Shown here: in pieces, positions 43,693-52,660 of the stretch | Numbering within the stretch: the first letter of the stretch is position 1 | How the letters are laid out: each line of letters starts with the position of its first letter | Program-made: the position numbers and the translations under genes | Notes under the pieces: generated by a model | Database searches by the model: none | What the model was told of the DNA's origin: nothing | What the model saw: only the letters and a program-made list of their open reading frames with translations | Assembly: GCF_000426845.1 (NCBI RefSeq) | Contig: NZ_AUGD01000005.1 | Location: forward strand, 1 to 64,000 | Direction: 5' to 3' | Length of the DNA stretch: 64,000 nucleotides | Origin: Bradyrhizobium sp. in8p8 | GTDB taxonomy: Bacteria; Pseudomonadota; Alphaproteobacteria; Rhizobiales; Xanthobacteraceae

Positions 43693-44580
43693 ATGAGCTT
43701 CGAGACCACCATGACATCCGACGTTGTCGGGCTGACCAAGAGCGCCCCGGTCTCGCGGCGCGGATTCATGAGTGCCAGCGCGGCCGTGGCCGCCGGCTAC
43801 ACGCTTGCGGCAGGTCCGGTACGTGCCCAGGTGATCACGACCGACGCCAACGGCCTCCAGACCGGCGACGCCAAGATCAAGGTCGGCTCCGAAGAGATGC
43901 CTGCATACTTCGCCCGGCCGGCCGGCAACACCAAGGCGCCGGTGATCATCGTGGCGATGGAGATTTTCGGCCTTCACGAATACATCCGGGACGTAACGCG
44001 GCGCCTCGCCAAGCTCGGCGCGTTTGCTGTTGCGCCGGACTATTATTTCCGCAAGGGCGTCGACCTCACCAAGGTTTCGGAGATCAAGGATCTGCTGCCG
44101 GTGGTGAACGCCAAGCCCGACGCGGAGCTGCTGTCGGATCTCGATGCGACCGTGGCGTGGGCGCAATCGCAAGGCGGTGATGCCGCCAGGCTCGGCATCA
44201 TCGGTTTCTGCCGGGGCGGCCGCACAGTCTGGGAGTACGCGGCCCACAGCGGCACCCTCAAGGCAGGCGTTGCCTTCTATGGTACGCTGATCGATCCCGC
44301 CAATCCGCTGTGGCCGAAGAGCCCGATGCAGCTCGCGCCCGAAATGAAGGCGCCGGTGCTCGGCCTCTACGGCGGCGCCGATTCCGGCATTCCGGTCGCC
44401 CAGGTCGAGCAGATGAAGGCCGCGCTCGAGCAGAACAAGAAGGCGGCCGAATTCAGGATCTATCCCGAAGCGCCGCACGGTTTCCACGCCGACTACCGCG
44501 GCAGTTACCGCAAGGACGCCGCGGAAGATGCCTGGAAGCAGGCGCAGGCCTGGTTCAGGAAGTATGGAGTCTTGAGCTGA
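43693..44580 (+). CDS. Tat-exported dienelactone hydrolase family protein
   Basis: This 295-residue alpha/beta hydrolase has a twin-arginine signal (SRRGFMSASAAVAAGY, cleavage near VRAQ). The mature part has the family nucleophile motif GFCRGGR with Cys173, and the conserved Glu90 in VAMEIFGLHEYIRD. An Asp in YGGADSGIP and a His in PHGFHADYR complete the Cys-His-Asp triad of dienelactone hydrolases. Periplasmic hydrolysis of a lactone or ester is predicted; the substrate is unknown. AGGAAGGA precedes the ATG. A GC-rich hairpin follows the stop. Confidence 0.9.
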   Translation: MSFETTMTSDVVGLTKSAPVSRRGFMSASAAVAAGYTLAAGPVRAQVITTDANGLQTGDAKIKVGSEEMPAYFARPAGNTKAPVIIVAMEIFGLHEYIRDVTRRLAKLGAFAVAPDYYFRKGVDLTKVSEIKDLLPVVNAKPDAELLSDLDATVAWAQSQGGDAARLGIIGFCRGGRTVWEYAAHSGTLKAGVAFYGTLIDPANPLWPKSPMQLAPEMKAPVLGLYGGADSGIPVAQVEQMKAALEQNKKAAEFRIYPEAPHGFHADYRGSYRKDAAEDAWKQAQAWFRKYGVLS

Positions 44581-44593
44581 TGTTGGATGGCAA

Positions 44594-44618
44594 GAGGGCG
44601 GTCGAAGCGGCCGCCCTC
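44594..44618 (+). terminator. GC-rich hairpin after dienelactone hydrolase gene
   Basis: GAGGGCGG and CCGCCCTC form an 8-bp stem around TCGAAGCGG, 14 bases after the stop. Only a short T-run (GCACTTT) follows, so it is a moderate terminator candidate. Confidence 0.5.
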
Positions 44619-44739
44619 GCACTTTCCGGGCGTGCCGATCGCCGTCGGCGCTGACTTCAGCAGCGGTGCACGTGCGCTGCATTGCGCGTGACGGGCGGCA
44701 GCCGCCGCGATCATGACGATCGATGTGGAAGCGACGGGA

Positions 44740-45588
44740 CTATCGTCCTTCACCCGCGCGCCAGAGCGCATCGAGGCCCTGCCGGTAGGTCGGGTGGGCC
44801 AGCGTGACGCCAAGCTCGTGCTTCAACTTCGCGTTGGAGACGCGGGCGCTGCTGGCATAGAAACTGCGGGCCATCGCCGACATTTCGGCAGTGGCGAACG
44901 CCTCTTCGGGCGGCGGTGTAACGCCCATCAGTTTCGCTGCATAAGTGATCACGTCCTGCGGCGGCGCGGGCTCGTCATCGCAGATGTTCCAGATGCCGCC
45001 GCCCTGGTGATGAACAGCGGCCATGATTGCGCTCGCGATGTCGTCGACGTGGATGCGGTTGAAGACCTGTCCGGGCTTGATGATGCGCCTCGCCGTTCCC
45101 GCGCGCAGCGTCGCCAGCGCGTTGCGGCCGGGGCCGTAGATGCCCGCAAGCCGCAGGATCGCGGCATCGCCGTGCGTCGTGTCCGTCCAGGCCTGCTCCG
45201 CTGCGATCCGCATTTGCGTTCGCTCCAGTGTGGCCTGCGGCGGTGTGCTCTCGTCGACCCAGCCGCCGCCGTGATCGCCGTACACGCCGATGGTGGAGAG
45301 ATAGACGACCCTGCGGCGCCCCGCCTGGAGCACGTCGCCGAACGCCGCGATCGCGGGATCGCCGGAGCTTCCGGGCGGGATCGACACCAATAGCACATCG
45401 GCCTCGCGAACCTGTTGAACGGTCGCGGGGGTGGAAGCGCCGTCGGAAAAGGCATGCACCTCCAGGCCGCCGAGGTCGTCCCGCTGCGCGGGATCGCGCA
45501 CGGTGCCGGCGACGTGCGAGAAGCTGCCGCCGTGTTGGCGGACGAAGTGCCGGGCACTGTAGCCGAGGCCAAGGATGAAGAGCCGCAT
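44740..45588 (-). CDS. NAD-dependent epimerase/dehydratase-like SDR
   Basis: This 282-residue protein begins RLFILGLGYSARHF, an extended-SDR nucleotide-binding loop of the GxGxxA/G kind. It contains VVYLSTIGVYGDHGGGWVDE, with the active-site Ser/Thr and Tyr of YGDHGG, followed by RLAGIYGPGRNAL and RIHVDDIASAI, all typical of atypical extended SDRs (YeeZ type). The ATG at 45588 puts the nucleotide-binding strand at the N-terminus and has GGGAA upstream. The substrate cannot be inferred. It diverges from the phosphatase gene at 45740. Confidence 0.82.
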   Translation of the reverse strand: MRLFILGLGYSARHFVRQHGGSFSHVAGTVRDPAQRDDLGGLEVHAFSDGASTPATVQQVREADVLLVSIPPGSSGDPAIAAFGDVLQAGRRRVVYLSTIGVYGDHGGGWVDESTPPQATLERTQMRIAAEQAWTDTTHGDAAILRLAGIYGPGRNALATLRAGTARRIIKPGQVFNRIHVDDIASAIMAAVHHQGGGIWNICDDEPAPPQDVITYAAKLMGVTPPPEEAFATAEMSAMARSFYASSARVSNAKLKHELGVTLAHPTYRQGLDALWRAGEGR

Positions 45589-45739
45589 GCGTTTCCCGTG
45601 CAGGTCCGAGTTCCCGCGCGAGCTGCGCGTCCTTCGCTCATAAGAGATTTTTGGGTCCGGCAAAAGATATTGCGATTTGTCCCGTCCGCCGCTTCGAGGG
45701 ATGCTCGCCCATCACAGGCAGATCGGAAGGGAGGCGTCG

Positions 45740-46510
45740 TTGGCGACCGGGGCGATGATGCAGGCACCGCCTGCGGCCGCGCGATGCGATGCCGACGAAC
45801 TGATCCGGCGCGCGGCGGCGCTGATCTTCGACGTCGACGGCACCTTGGCCGAAACCGAGGAACTGCATCGGCAGGCCTTCAACCTTGCCTTTGCCCGCCA
45901 GGGTCTCGACTGGCATTGGGATCGCGCCGTCTACAAGGACCTGCTGCGGGTGACCGGCGGCAAGGAGCGCATGCGCGCCTACCATGCATCGCTGCGGACC
46001 GCGGCGCCACTGGTCGACGAGGACGTCGCCGAGCTTCACCGCATCAAGACCGCGCACTTTGCCGAACTCGTCAACACCGGCTGCTGCCCGTTGCGGCCGG
46101 GCGTGGCGGGACTGCTCGCAGCAGCAAGGGCGCGCGGCCAGCGGCTTGCGATCGCGACCACCACCTCGCACGGCAACATCGATGCGCTGCTCTCGCAGGC
46201 TTTGGGAACGCGCTGGGCGGCGGATTTCGACGCGGTGGTCGCCGGCGACGATGTCAGGCACAAGAAGCCGGCGCCGGACGTCTACCTCGAAGTGCTGGCG
46301 CGGCTGAAGCTGGATGCGCCCGACTGCGTCGCGGTCGAAGATTCCAGCAACGGCCTGATCGCGGCCTCCCGCGCTGGCGTCCCGGTTCTGATTACGCGCA
46401 GCATGTTCTTCGGAGAGGACGACTTCACCGCGGCGCGAGTCGTGCTGGACGATCTGTCGGAGCTCGGCGCCGCGACACAAAAAACCGAAAAACAACCCCA
46501 TGCACAGTAG
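45740..46510 (+). CDS. HAD-superfamily CbbY-type phosphatase
   Basis: This hydrolase of about 256 residues has the HAD motif DVDGTLAE (nucleophile Asp31, acid/base Asp33), an ATTTSHGNI motif II region and HKKPAPDVYLEVL. The motif IV acidic pair lies in VAVEDSSNG. A helical cap between motifs I and II makes it subfamily IA, closest to CbbY/Gph sugar-phosphate phosphatases. TTG at 45740 is chosen for the GGAAGGGAGG just upstream; ATG at 45755 or 45758 is possible. CbbY often accompanies Calvin-cycle genes, but none is present here. Confidence 0.85.
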   Translation: MATGAMMQAPPAAARCDADELIRRAAALIFDVDGTLAETEELHRQAFNLAFARQGLDWHWDRAVYKDLLRVTGGKERMRAYHASLRTAAPLVDEDVAELHRIKTAHFAELVNTGCCPLRPGVAGLLAAARARGQRLAIATTTSHGNIDALLSQALGTRWAADFDAVVAGDDVRHKKPAPDVYLEVLARLKLDAPDCVAVEDSSNGLIAASRAGVPVLITRSMFFGEDDFTAARVVLDDLSELGAATQKTEKQPHAQ

Positions 46511-46534
46511 ATCACGCAGGCGTGATCGCTCCGC

Positions 46535-46942
46535 TCAGTGGACGCGGTGACTCGTTCTATCGTCCTCGGCCTGCTCGACAATCTGCGCGATAGGGCTCGA
46601 CTGGTGATGCACCAGGCGCCAGTCGTCGCCGACGCGCCGGAAATGGTTCGCAGCCGCCAAAGCGGTGCCGTCGACGATCTCGATGCACAGCACGCGCGCG
46701 CTGTCGCCGTCGACGATGGCCTGCGGCTCGGCGCAGACGATTTGCGGCCGCTCCGGGTTCTGGAGGATGTCACGCCAGCTTCCGATCACCGTGGCGCGCC
46801 CGATGATGGCCGGCCAACCGGGATGGATGCAGGAAATGGCGTCGTCATCCGCCCACATCCGCTTCATTTCGTCGAAGTCGCCGGTCGAAAAGGCGGCGTA
46901 GAAGGCCGCGTTGGCGGCGATGACCTTGCTGTCCTTTGCCAT
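46535..46942 (-). CDS. NTF2/SnoaL-like domain protein
   Basis: This 135-residue single-domain protein has the cone-shaped NTF2 fold pattern: NAAFYAAFSTGDFDEMKRMWADDDAISCIHPGW, then GRATVIGSWRDIL and a strand-rich half ending FRRVGDDWRLVHHQSSPI. This is typical of SnoaL_3/ketosteroid-isomerase-like proteins of unknown substrate. GAG lies before the ATG. It converges on the CbbY-type gene, with 24 bases between the stops. Confidence 0.82.
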   Translation of the reverse strand: MAKDSKVIAANAAFYAAFSTGDFDEMKRMWADDDAISCIHPGWPAIIGRATVIGSWRDILQNPERPQIVCAEPQAIVDGDSARVLCIEIVDGTALAAANHFRRVGDDWRLVHHQSSPIAQIVEQAEDDRTSHRVH

Positions 46943-47013
46943 TGCTCTCGGGTGCGGCAATGGCAGGCAAAAATCAAGCGCGACTTCCGTCGACTTTGGC
47001 CGCAGTGCAGCAT

Positions 47014-47220
47014 TCAAGATGCAATCCAGCCGAGACGAGCGTCTCCGCCGTCGGCGGAGAGCCGCAGGCGCGGCTTGGCACCGAGCGGCAGCGACAGCCC
47101 GAACTGCTCGGCGACGGGCGCGACAGGTGCGAGAAGCTCATCGAGATGATGCTGCCGCAAGATCGCCGCTGTGATGTCGAGATAGGTCTCCAGCCGGTCG
47201 CGGAATTGCGGGATCGTCAC
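47014..47220 (-). CDS. small hypothetical protein
   Basis: This 68-residue frame starts with GTG right after the GGGGAGAGG of an intergenic repeat. It is Leu/Asp/Arg-rich (TIPQFRDRLETYLDITAAIL...DELLAPVAPVAEQFGLSL). It looks more protein-like than its surroundings but matches nothing I recognise. It could be a small genuine gene or a decayed fragment between the LysR and NTF2-like genes. Confidence 0.35.
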   Translation of the reverse strand: MTIPQFRDRLETYLDITAAILRQHHLDELLAPVAPVAEQFGLSLPLGAKPRLRLSADGGDARLGWIAS

Positions 47221-47248
47221 CTCTCCCCGCATGCGGGAAGAGGGAGAA
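47221..47248. repeat. short CTCTCCCCGC/GCGGG.AGAG intergenic repeat
   Basis: CTCTCCCCGCAtGCGGGaAGAG forms a near-perfect hairpin followed by GGAGA. Hairpins of this type are frequent between genes of this genus, as I recall. It lies directly after the LysR stop and may serve as a terminator. Confidence 0.5.
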
Positions 47249-47253
47249 GAACA

Positions 47254-48192
47254 TCAATAACACGCCGCCATCGCGCCGAGTTTCGGATAGAGACGGTCGA
47301 TCGCGACGATCTCGCTTTTCATCTGTGCGATGATCCAGTCGCGGATCTCGGCGGCGATCGGGCGCATCGGCCGGTTGCGCGGCGGCAGGAATTCGCAGAT
47401 GCGGCGCGTGGTGGTAAGCGTGCCGGAGGCGGGCACCAGCGCGCCGGTCAGGAGCCAATGCGAAGCCACCGTCAGCCAGCCGAGCGCAATCCCCTGGCCG
47501 AGCAGCGCGGCCTGCACCACGACCGCATAGTCGGTGAAGCTCAGCGCTTTCGCCGCCCCGCGGCGTCCGGTGAGGAGCGATGCGTAATCCGCGGACCAGT
47601 CTCCCGGCGTCTCTGCGAGGCGGATGATGGTGTTGCCTTCGGTGGGATCGCTCTCGCCGAGATAGCCGGGGCTGCACATCGGCAGCATGACCTCCTTCAT
47701 CACCAGCGTGCCGCCGGAGGACGGCTCGTCACGGTCGCGAAAGCGCATGCCCAGATCGACATTCTCCACCGGTCCGCGTAGTGCACCGGAGATGAGCTGG
47801 AAGCGCAGATCGACCTCCGGAAACCGCTTCTGCAGCTTGTCGATGCGCGGCATCAGCCAATGCGTGGTGAAGGCTGATGAGACCGATAGCGTCACTGTCT
47901 CGGTGCCCTTGCGGCGCCGCTCGATCTCGACGAGGCCGGTCTCGATACTGCGAAAGCCTTCGAGCACGCGGCGATAGAGCAATTCGCCTTCCTCGGTAAG
48001 TACCGCGCGTCCCGCTGTGCGGTCGAACAGGCGAACGCCGAGATGCTCCTCAAACTGACCGAGCATCCGGCTTACTGCCGGCTGCGTGACGTTCAGCTCT
48101 GCGGCTGCGGCTGTAAAACTGCCATTGCGCGCCGCTGCGTCGAAGACGAACAGGGCGTTACTGGAAGGCAGCATCCGGCGCAGCTCGGGCAT
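47254..48192 (-). CDS. LysR-family transcriptional regulator
   Basis: This 312-residue protein has an N-terminal winged helix (ALFVFDAAARNGSFTAAAAELNVTQPAVSRMLGQFEEHLGVRLFDR), the classic LysR signature of the GcvA-like branch. A periplasmic-binding-protein-like effector domain follows (VTLSVSSAFTTHWLMPRIDKLQKRFPEVDL). The start could be ATG at 48192 or the later ATG at 48174. The later one would free a CATAAC/GTTATG palindrome as promoter DNA. It diverges from the ABC transporter operon at 48403 and probably controls it. Confidence 0.93.
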   Translation of the reverse strand: MPELRRMLPSSNALFVFDAAARNGSFTAAAAELNVTQPAVSRMLGQFEEHLGVRLFDRTAGRAVLTEEGELLYRRVLEGFRSIETGLVEIERRRKGTETVTLSVSSAFTTHWLMPRIDKLQKRFPEVDLRFQLISGALRGPVENVDLGMRFRDRDEPSSGGTLVMKEVMLPMCSPGYLGESDPTEGNTIIRLAETPGDWSADYASLLTGRRGAAKALSFTDYAVVVQAALLGQGIALGWLTVASHWLLTGALVPASGTLTTTRRICEFLPPRNRPMRPIAAEIRDWIIAQMKSEIVAIDRLYPKLGAMAACY

Positions 48193-48244
48193 AACGTCAT
48201 GTTATGAGCGCGGTGAGAATTTGGCAATTGCCGAGTTTTGCCAA
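48190..48244. promoter_or_regulatory. candidate LysR operator between LysR gene and ABC operon
   Basis: TTGGCAA (48221-48227) and TTGCCAA (48238-48244) form a 7-bp inverted repeat with a 10-base spacer, and GGCAATTGCC (48223-48232) is an overlapping perfect palindrome. CATAAC-gtcat-GTTATG (48190-48206) is a third element. The T-N11-A shape and the divergent layout fit a LysR-type binding region; which element is used is unknown. Confidence 0.55.
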
Positions 48245-48402
48245 GTCTGTTGTCATTGGCATGACGGCCTACAGACAGGGGATCGGAGAGAAGATCGGTT
48301 GCAGCGCACGCTGAAGCCGCGAGTGCTCCAGATGCCTGTCTATAAAGCAGGCTTATGGCGCGCAGTGAGGCACGCCATTGCAGGGATGGGTGAGGTCGAT
48401 CG

Positions 48403-49482
48403 TTGGACAAACGAGCGGAGAGCGTCGAGATCAGGTCGGCCAGCAAGACGTATGGCGCCGTCCGCGCCCTCGACGACGTTTCTCTCAACGTCGGTGCCGG
48501 CGAGTTCGTCTCGCTGCTCGGTCCCTCCGGCTCGGGCAAGACCACTCTGCTCGGCATTTTGGGCGGCTTCATCCTGCCATCGAGCGGATCGATTTTCTTC
48601 GGTGGCCGCGACGTCACCTACATGCCGCCGCACAAGCGCGACATCGGCGTCGTGTTCCAGAATTACGCGCTGTTTCCGCACATGAGCGTTGGCGAGAACG
48701 TCGCTTTTCCGTTGCGCGCGCGTCGCCTGCCGAAGGCGAGCTGGCCCGACAAGGTGCGCGCGGCCCTCGGCATGGTCGGGCTCGCCGGCTACGAGGAGCG
48801 CGGCATCGCCCAGCTCTCGGGCGGCCAGCGTCAGCGCGTGGCGCTGGCGCGCGCCATGATCTTCGAGCCGCGCCTGATCCTGATGGACGAGCCACTCTCC
48901 GCGCTCGACAAGCAGTTGCGCGAATCCATGCAGATCGAGCTGCGCGCGCTGCACCGGCGCATCGGCGCCACCATCATCTACGTCACCCATGACCAGCGCG
49001 AGGCGCTGACCATGAGCGACCGGGTCGCCGTGATGAAGGACGGCCGGCTGATCCAGATCGACGAACCCGAGCGCCTGCACGACCATCCGGCAGATTCCTT
49101 CGTCGCGAGCTTCATCGGGGAGGCGACGATGCTGCCCGTTCGCCGTGTCGATGCGGCCTGCGTCGCGCTGGGCAATGCGCTGCTGCGCAGCGCCCGTGCC
49201 ATTCCCGATGGCGATGCACTGATGCTCGCAGTGCACAGCGAAAAGCTCCTGATCGACGATGGGGCGCAGGATGCCGCCTGCAACCGGCTGACCGGCACGG
49301 TCACCGACATCGTCTACCAGGGCGAGAGCCTGCGCATCTTCCTGGCGCTCGCTGACGGCATCGCGCTCAGCCTGCGCCAGCCGAGCTATCACCAGGCCTA
49401 CAGCCGTATTCCGCCGCTCGGCGGCAGCCTCACGGTCACCCTTCACCCCGAGGACACCATCGTCGTGCCCCGGGCGGACTGA
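48403..49482 (+). CDS. ABC transporter ATP-binding protein, spermidine/putrescine (PotA) type
   Basis: This 359-residue importer ATPase has Walker A GPSGSGKT at residues 40-47, the Q-loop VVFQNYALFPHMSV and the signature LSGGQRQRVALARA. Walker B LILMDEPLSALD, the H-loop VTHDQREA and a C-terminal TOBE domain follow. This domain plan and the neighbouring PotB/PotC-type permeases place it in the polyamine/opine/phosphonate class. The TTG start has GGTGAGG upstream. It powers uptake by the permeases at 52661 and 53527. Confidence 0.94.
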   Translation: MDKRAESVEIRSASKTYGAVRALDDVSLNVGAGEFVSLLGPSGSGKTTLLGILGGFILPSSGSIFFGGRDVTYMPPHKRDIGVVFQNYALFPHMSVGENVAFPLRARRLPKASWPDKVRAALGMVGLAGYEERGIAQLSGGQRQRVALARAMIFEPRLILMDEPLSALDKQLRESMQIELRALHRRIGATIIYVTHDQREALTMSDRVAVMKDGRLIQIDEPERLHDHPADSFVASFIGEATMLPVRRVDAACVALGNALLRSARAIPDGDALMLAVHSEKLLIDDGAQDAACNRLTGTVTDIVYQGESLRIFLALADGIALSLRQPSYHQAYSRIPPLGGSLTVTLHPEDTIVVPRAD

Positions 49483-49517
49483 AGCCAGCCTTGTTCAACC
49501 TGAGAGAAGAAACTGAC

Positions 49518-50234
49518 ATGTCGACCCAAGCCGCGTTCAGCAATTTCAAGGTTCTCACCTTCGACGTCGTCGGTACCTTGATCGATTTCGAGACTGGCGT
49601 CCTCGACGCAGTGCGCAAGATTTCCGGCAAGACGTCGGCCGAGCTCAGCGACGACCAGATTTTCGAGCCGTACAAGCGCGGCCGCGACAAGCATTATGGC
49701 CGCTCGAGCGAGGCGATGTTCCACGTCTATCGCCATCTGGCCAAAGAGCTCGGGCTGCCGGCTGACGATGCATCCTGCGATGTGTTCCAGCTCTCGGTGC
49801 TGCACTGGGGGCCGTTCGCGGATTCGGTCGAGGCGCTGAAGCGCCTGCGCACGAAGTTCCGCCTGGTGGCGATGACCAATGCCGACCGCGTCGCGCTGTC
49901 CTGCTATGCCCACGCGCTCGGCGATCCCTTCGACGATACGGTGTGCGCCGACGATACCGGTGTCGCCAAGCCGAATCCGGAATTCTTCGCCTACAACAGG
50001 GGGCGCCAGTCCGCTTTCGGCTACAAGCAGTCCGACATCTTGCACGTCGCGCAGAGCCAGTATCACGACATCGGGATCGCGCGGAAGCTCGGCTACCGGG
50101 TGTGCTGGATCGAGCGCCGCCAGGGCATTCCAGGCTTCGGCGGCACGCCGGCAGTGGAGACGCTGACCAAACCGGACTTTCATTACCCGACGTTGAAGGC
50201 GCTGGCGGACGCGGCCGTCGGGCCAGCGGTCTAA
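49518..50234 (+). CDS. haloacid dehalogenase type II-like HAD hydrolase
   Basis: This 238-residue protein has motif I LTFDVVGTLIDFE with nucleophile Asp16, RLVAMTNADR as motif II and GVAKPNPEFFAY with the motif III Lys. A motif IV acidic region follows (DILHVAQSQYHDIGIARKLG). The VAQSQYHD segment and the overall layout are those of L-2-haloacid dehalogenase-like proteins. Many such proteins are not dehalogenases, so the activity is uncertain. Its place inside a transporter operon suggests it acts on the imported compound or a derivative. Confidence 0.85.
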   Translation: MSTQAAFSNFKVLTFDVVGTLIDFETGVLDAVRKISGKTSAELSDDQIFEPYKRGRDKHYGRSSEAMFHVYRHLAKELGLPADDASCDVFQLSVLHWGPFADSVEALKRLRTKFRLVAMTNADRVALSCYAHALGDPFDDTVCADDTGVAKPNPEFFAYNRGRQSAFGYKQSDILHVAQSQYHDIGIARKLGYRVCWIERRQGIPGFGGTPAVETLTKPDFHYPTLKALADAAVGPAV

Positions 50235-50238
50235 CGTT

Positions 50239-51558
50239 GTGAGCGCGGGCATGACACGGGACTGGAGCGAGCTGCCATCGGTCAACTCGCTGTGGGAAGC
50301 CACGGCCGAGCCGGCGCGTGCGTTTCCCGTGCTGTCAGGCGAGCAGCAGGCCGACGTGGTGATCATCGGGGCGGGCTATACGGGACTCTCCGCCGCGCAC
50401 CACATTGCCAAAGACGGCCTGTCGCCAATCGTGCTGGAGGCCAATCGACCCGGCTGGGGTGCGAGCGGGCGCAATGGCGGCGTGATCACCGCAAAGTTTC
50501 GCCTCTCGTTCCGTGAGGTCGACGCCGCACATGGCCGCGCCATGGCCAAGCGCATGTACGAGATCGCGCATGAATCGACCGACATGGTCGAGGAACTTGT
50601 CTCCGAGTTCGGCATCACGAGTGCGAACCTCACGCGCACCGGCCAGGTCAAGGCGGCGCACAACGAGACGACGCTGAAGACCGCGATCGGCGAGGCCGAT
50701 TGGATGACGCGCGAAATGGGCTCGGCCGAGGTCCGCATCCTCGACAAGCACGGTGTGCGGGACGAGACCGGCTCCGACATGTTCGTCGGCGGGGTGCTCA
50801 ATCCCGGCTCGGGCGGCATCCATCCGTTGAATTATCTGCGTGGTCTGGCAAATGGCGTTGCGAGCCGCGGCGTCCCGATCTTCCAGGAATCACCCGTGGT
50901 GCGGCTGTTGAAGGAGAGCGGCGGTATCGTTGCCGAGACGCCGCAAGGTGCAGTGCGAGCCAAGCAGGCAATCGTCGCCACCAACAGCTATTCCGACCTG
51001 ACCGGCGCGACTGCGCAGATGCAGCGCACGCTGATCCCGTTCCGCAGTGCCATCATCGCCACCGAGCAGTTGCCGCGCAATGTGGCTGGACGGCTGATGC
51101 CCACGGGGCGCACCTATACCGAGACCAAGCGCATGATGCGCTGGTTCCGCATGGTGGACAATCGGGTGATCTTTGGTGGCCGCGGCGCCTTCGGCAAGCA
51201 GGACTCGCAAGCCGCCTTCGACGCACTGCGTAAGGCAATGGTCGGCATCTTCGGCGATCTCGCCGATGTTCCGCTCGAATACAAATGGTCGGGCCTCGTG
51301 GCGATGACGATGGACTCGGTGCCGCATATCGGCCGGCTCGACGACCGCACGCTGGTCTCGATGGGCTACAACGGCGCCGGCGTTGCGATGTCGAGCCTGA
51401 TGGGCCGCTATCTTGCCGCCTTCGTGCGCGGCGAGACGCCGGAGGTCGGCCTGCTCGATGTCAGGCGCATGAAGCCCATTCCACTCTATCCGCTGCGCGA
51501 GCCCGCGGTCCGCATGGTCGCCGGCTGGTACCAGTTTCTCGATGCGATCGGTCAGTGA
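50239..51558 (+). CDS. DAO-family FAD oxidoreductase, PuuB-like
   Basis: This 439-residue flavoprotein has a dinucleotide-binding motif VVIIGAGYTGLSAAHHIAKDG with an acidic strand end. The GWGASGRNGGVI motif follows, typical of gamma-glutamylputrescine oxidases and related DAO enzymes. The C-terminal GYNGAGVAMSSLMGRYLAAF closes the FAD site. Oxidation of an amine or secondary amino acid to an imine with release of NH3 or an amine is expected. It starts 4 bases after the HAD gene; ATG at 50251 is an alternative start. The setting suggests a substrate delivered by the adjacent polyamine-type importer. Confidence 0.88.
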   Translation: MSAGMTRDWSELPSVNSLWEATAEPARAFPVLSGEQQADVVIIGAGYTGLSAAHHIAKDGLSPIVLEANRPGWGASGRNGGVITAKFRLSFREVDAAHGRAMAKRMYEIAHESTDMVEELVSEFGITSANLTRTGQVKAAHNETTLKTAIGEADWMTREMGSAEVRILDKHGVRDETGSDMFVGGVLNPGSGGIHPLNYLRGLANGVASRGVPIFQESPVVRLLKESGGIVAETPQGAVRAKQAIVATNSYSDLTGATAQMQRTLIPFRSAIIATEQLPRNVAGRLMPTGRTYTETKRMMRWFRMVDNRVIFGGRGAFGKQDSQAAFDALRKAMVGIFGDLADVPLEYKWSGLVAMTMDSVPHIGRLDDRTLVSMGYNGAGVAMSSLMGRYLAAFVRGETPEVGLLDVRRMKPIPLYPLREPAVRMVAGWYQFLDAIGQ

Positions 51559-51586
51559 GAGTTCTTTGGCGATGGAGGATACGAGG

Positions 51587-52645
51587 ATGACGACGAAACG
51601 GAATTCCGGATTTGGTTACGCCTTGTTGGGCGCTTCGATCAGTGCAGTCGCGCTCGGCACTGCAGCCGACGCCGCCGAGCAGATCACCTTCGTCTCGCAA
51701 GGCGGCGCCTATCAGCAGGCACAGACGGTGGCGATCCTCGATCCTTCCGCCAAGAAGCTCGGCATCACCATCAACCAGGATTCCATCCCCGATGCCTGGC
51801 CCGCGATCAAGACGCAGGTCGGCAGCGGCAAGCCAATCTGGGACGTCGTGGATACCCCGACCGGCTATTGCCTGCGCGGCGGCGAGCAGGGCCTGATCGA
51901 GAAGCTCGACTTCTCGAAGATTCCGAACGCCGCAGCGATGCCGGAGGCGTATCGCAGCCCATATTCGGTGTCCTACGAATTCTATTCCAGCGTGCTCGCC
52001 TACAGCCAGAAGACGTTCCCGAAGGACGCGCCGAACAGTTGGGTCGATTTTTGGGACGTGAAGAAATTCCCCGGTCGCCGCGCGCTGCGCAATCATCCGA
52101 TCGCAACCCTCGAAGCCGCGTTGATGGCCGACGGTCTCGCACCCGACAAGCTCTACCCATTGGACGTCGACCGCGCGTTCAAGAAGCTGGAGGAGATCAA
52201 GCCGCACATCACCGTGTGGTGGACCTCGGGCGCGCAGTCGGCACAGCTGCTCAATGACGGCGAGGTCGATATGGAGATGGCCTGGAACGGCCGCGTCAGC
52301 GCCGTCGCCAAGGAGGGCGCGAAGGTCTCCTTCACCTACAACCAGGGCATCTTGCAGAGCACCTCGCTCTGCATCCTCAAGGGCGCGCCCAATCTCGGCA
52401 CGGCGGTCAAGTTCATCAACGAGGCGGTTGATCCCGTGCACCAGGCCAACCTGCCGCTCCACATCGACTACGGCCCGGGCAATCCGAAGGCGTTTGAGAC
52501 GGGCGTGATTAAGCCCGAGCGCGCCACGCAATTGCCGAGCGAGCCGGCGAACGCGGCCAAGCAGGCGCTGATGTCCTATGCCTGGTGGTCCTCGCCCGCC
52601 GGCGAAGCCGCCGAGAAGCGCTGGGCATCGTTCATGCAGAAGTGA
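51587..52645 (+). CDS. ABC transporter substrate-binding protein, PotD-like
   Basis: This 352-residue precursor has a signal peptide (FGYALLGASISAVALGTAADAAE). The mature part is of the extracellular solute-binding family 1/PotD type: ITFVSQGGAYQQAQTVAIL, WDVVDTPTGYCLRGGEQG, and the NSWVDFWDVKKFPGRRAL segment. It binds the imported compound in the periplasm. GGAGGAT precedes the ATG at 51587 at good spacing. It lies between the oxidase and the first permease. Confidence 0.93.
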   Translation: MTTKRNSGFGYALLGASISAVALGTAADAAEQITFVSQGGAYQQAQTVAILDPSAKKLGITINQDSIPDAWPAIKTQVGSGKPIWDVVDTPTGYCLRGGEQGLIEKLDFSKIPNAAAMPEAYRSPYSVSYEFYSSVLAYSQKTFPKDAPNSWVDFWDVKKFPGRRALRNHPIATLEAALMADGLAPDKLYPLDVDRAFKKLEEIKPHITVWWTSGAQSAQLLNDGEVDMEMAWNGRVSAVAKEGAKVSFTYNQGILQSTSLCILKGAPNLGTAVKFINEAVDPVHQANLPLHIDYGPGNPKAFETGVIKPERATQLPSEPANAAKQALMSYAWWSSPAGEAAEKRWASFMQK

Positions 52646-52660
52646 GCAAGCGAGGCAGCG

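Noticed and set aside
51542..51586. Earlier in-frame start for the substrate-binding protein
   Set aside because: It would lie inside the oxidase gene; the ATG at 51587 has a good Shine-Dalgarno and places the signal peptide at the N-terminus.
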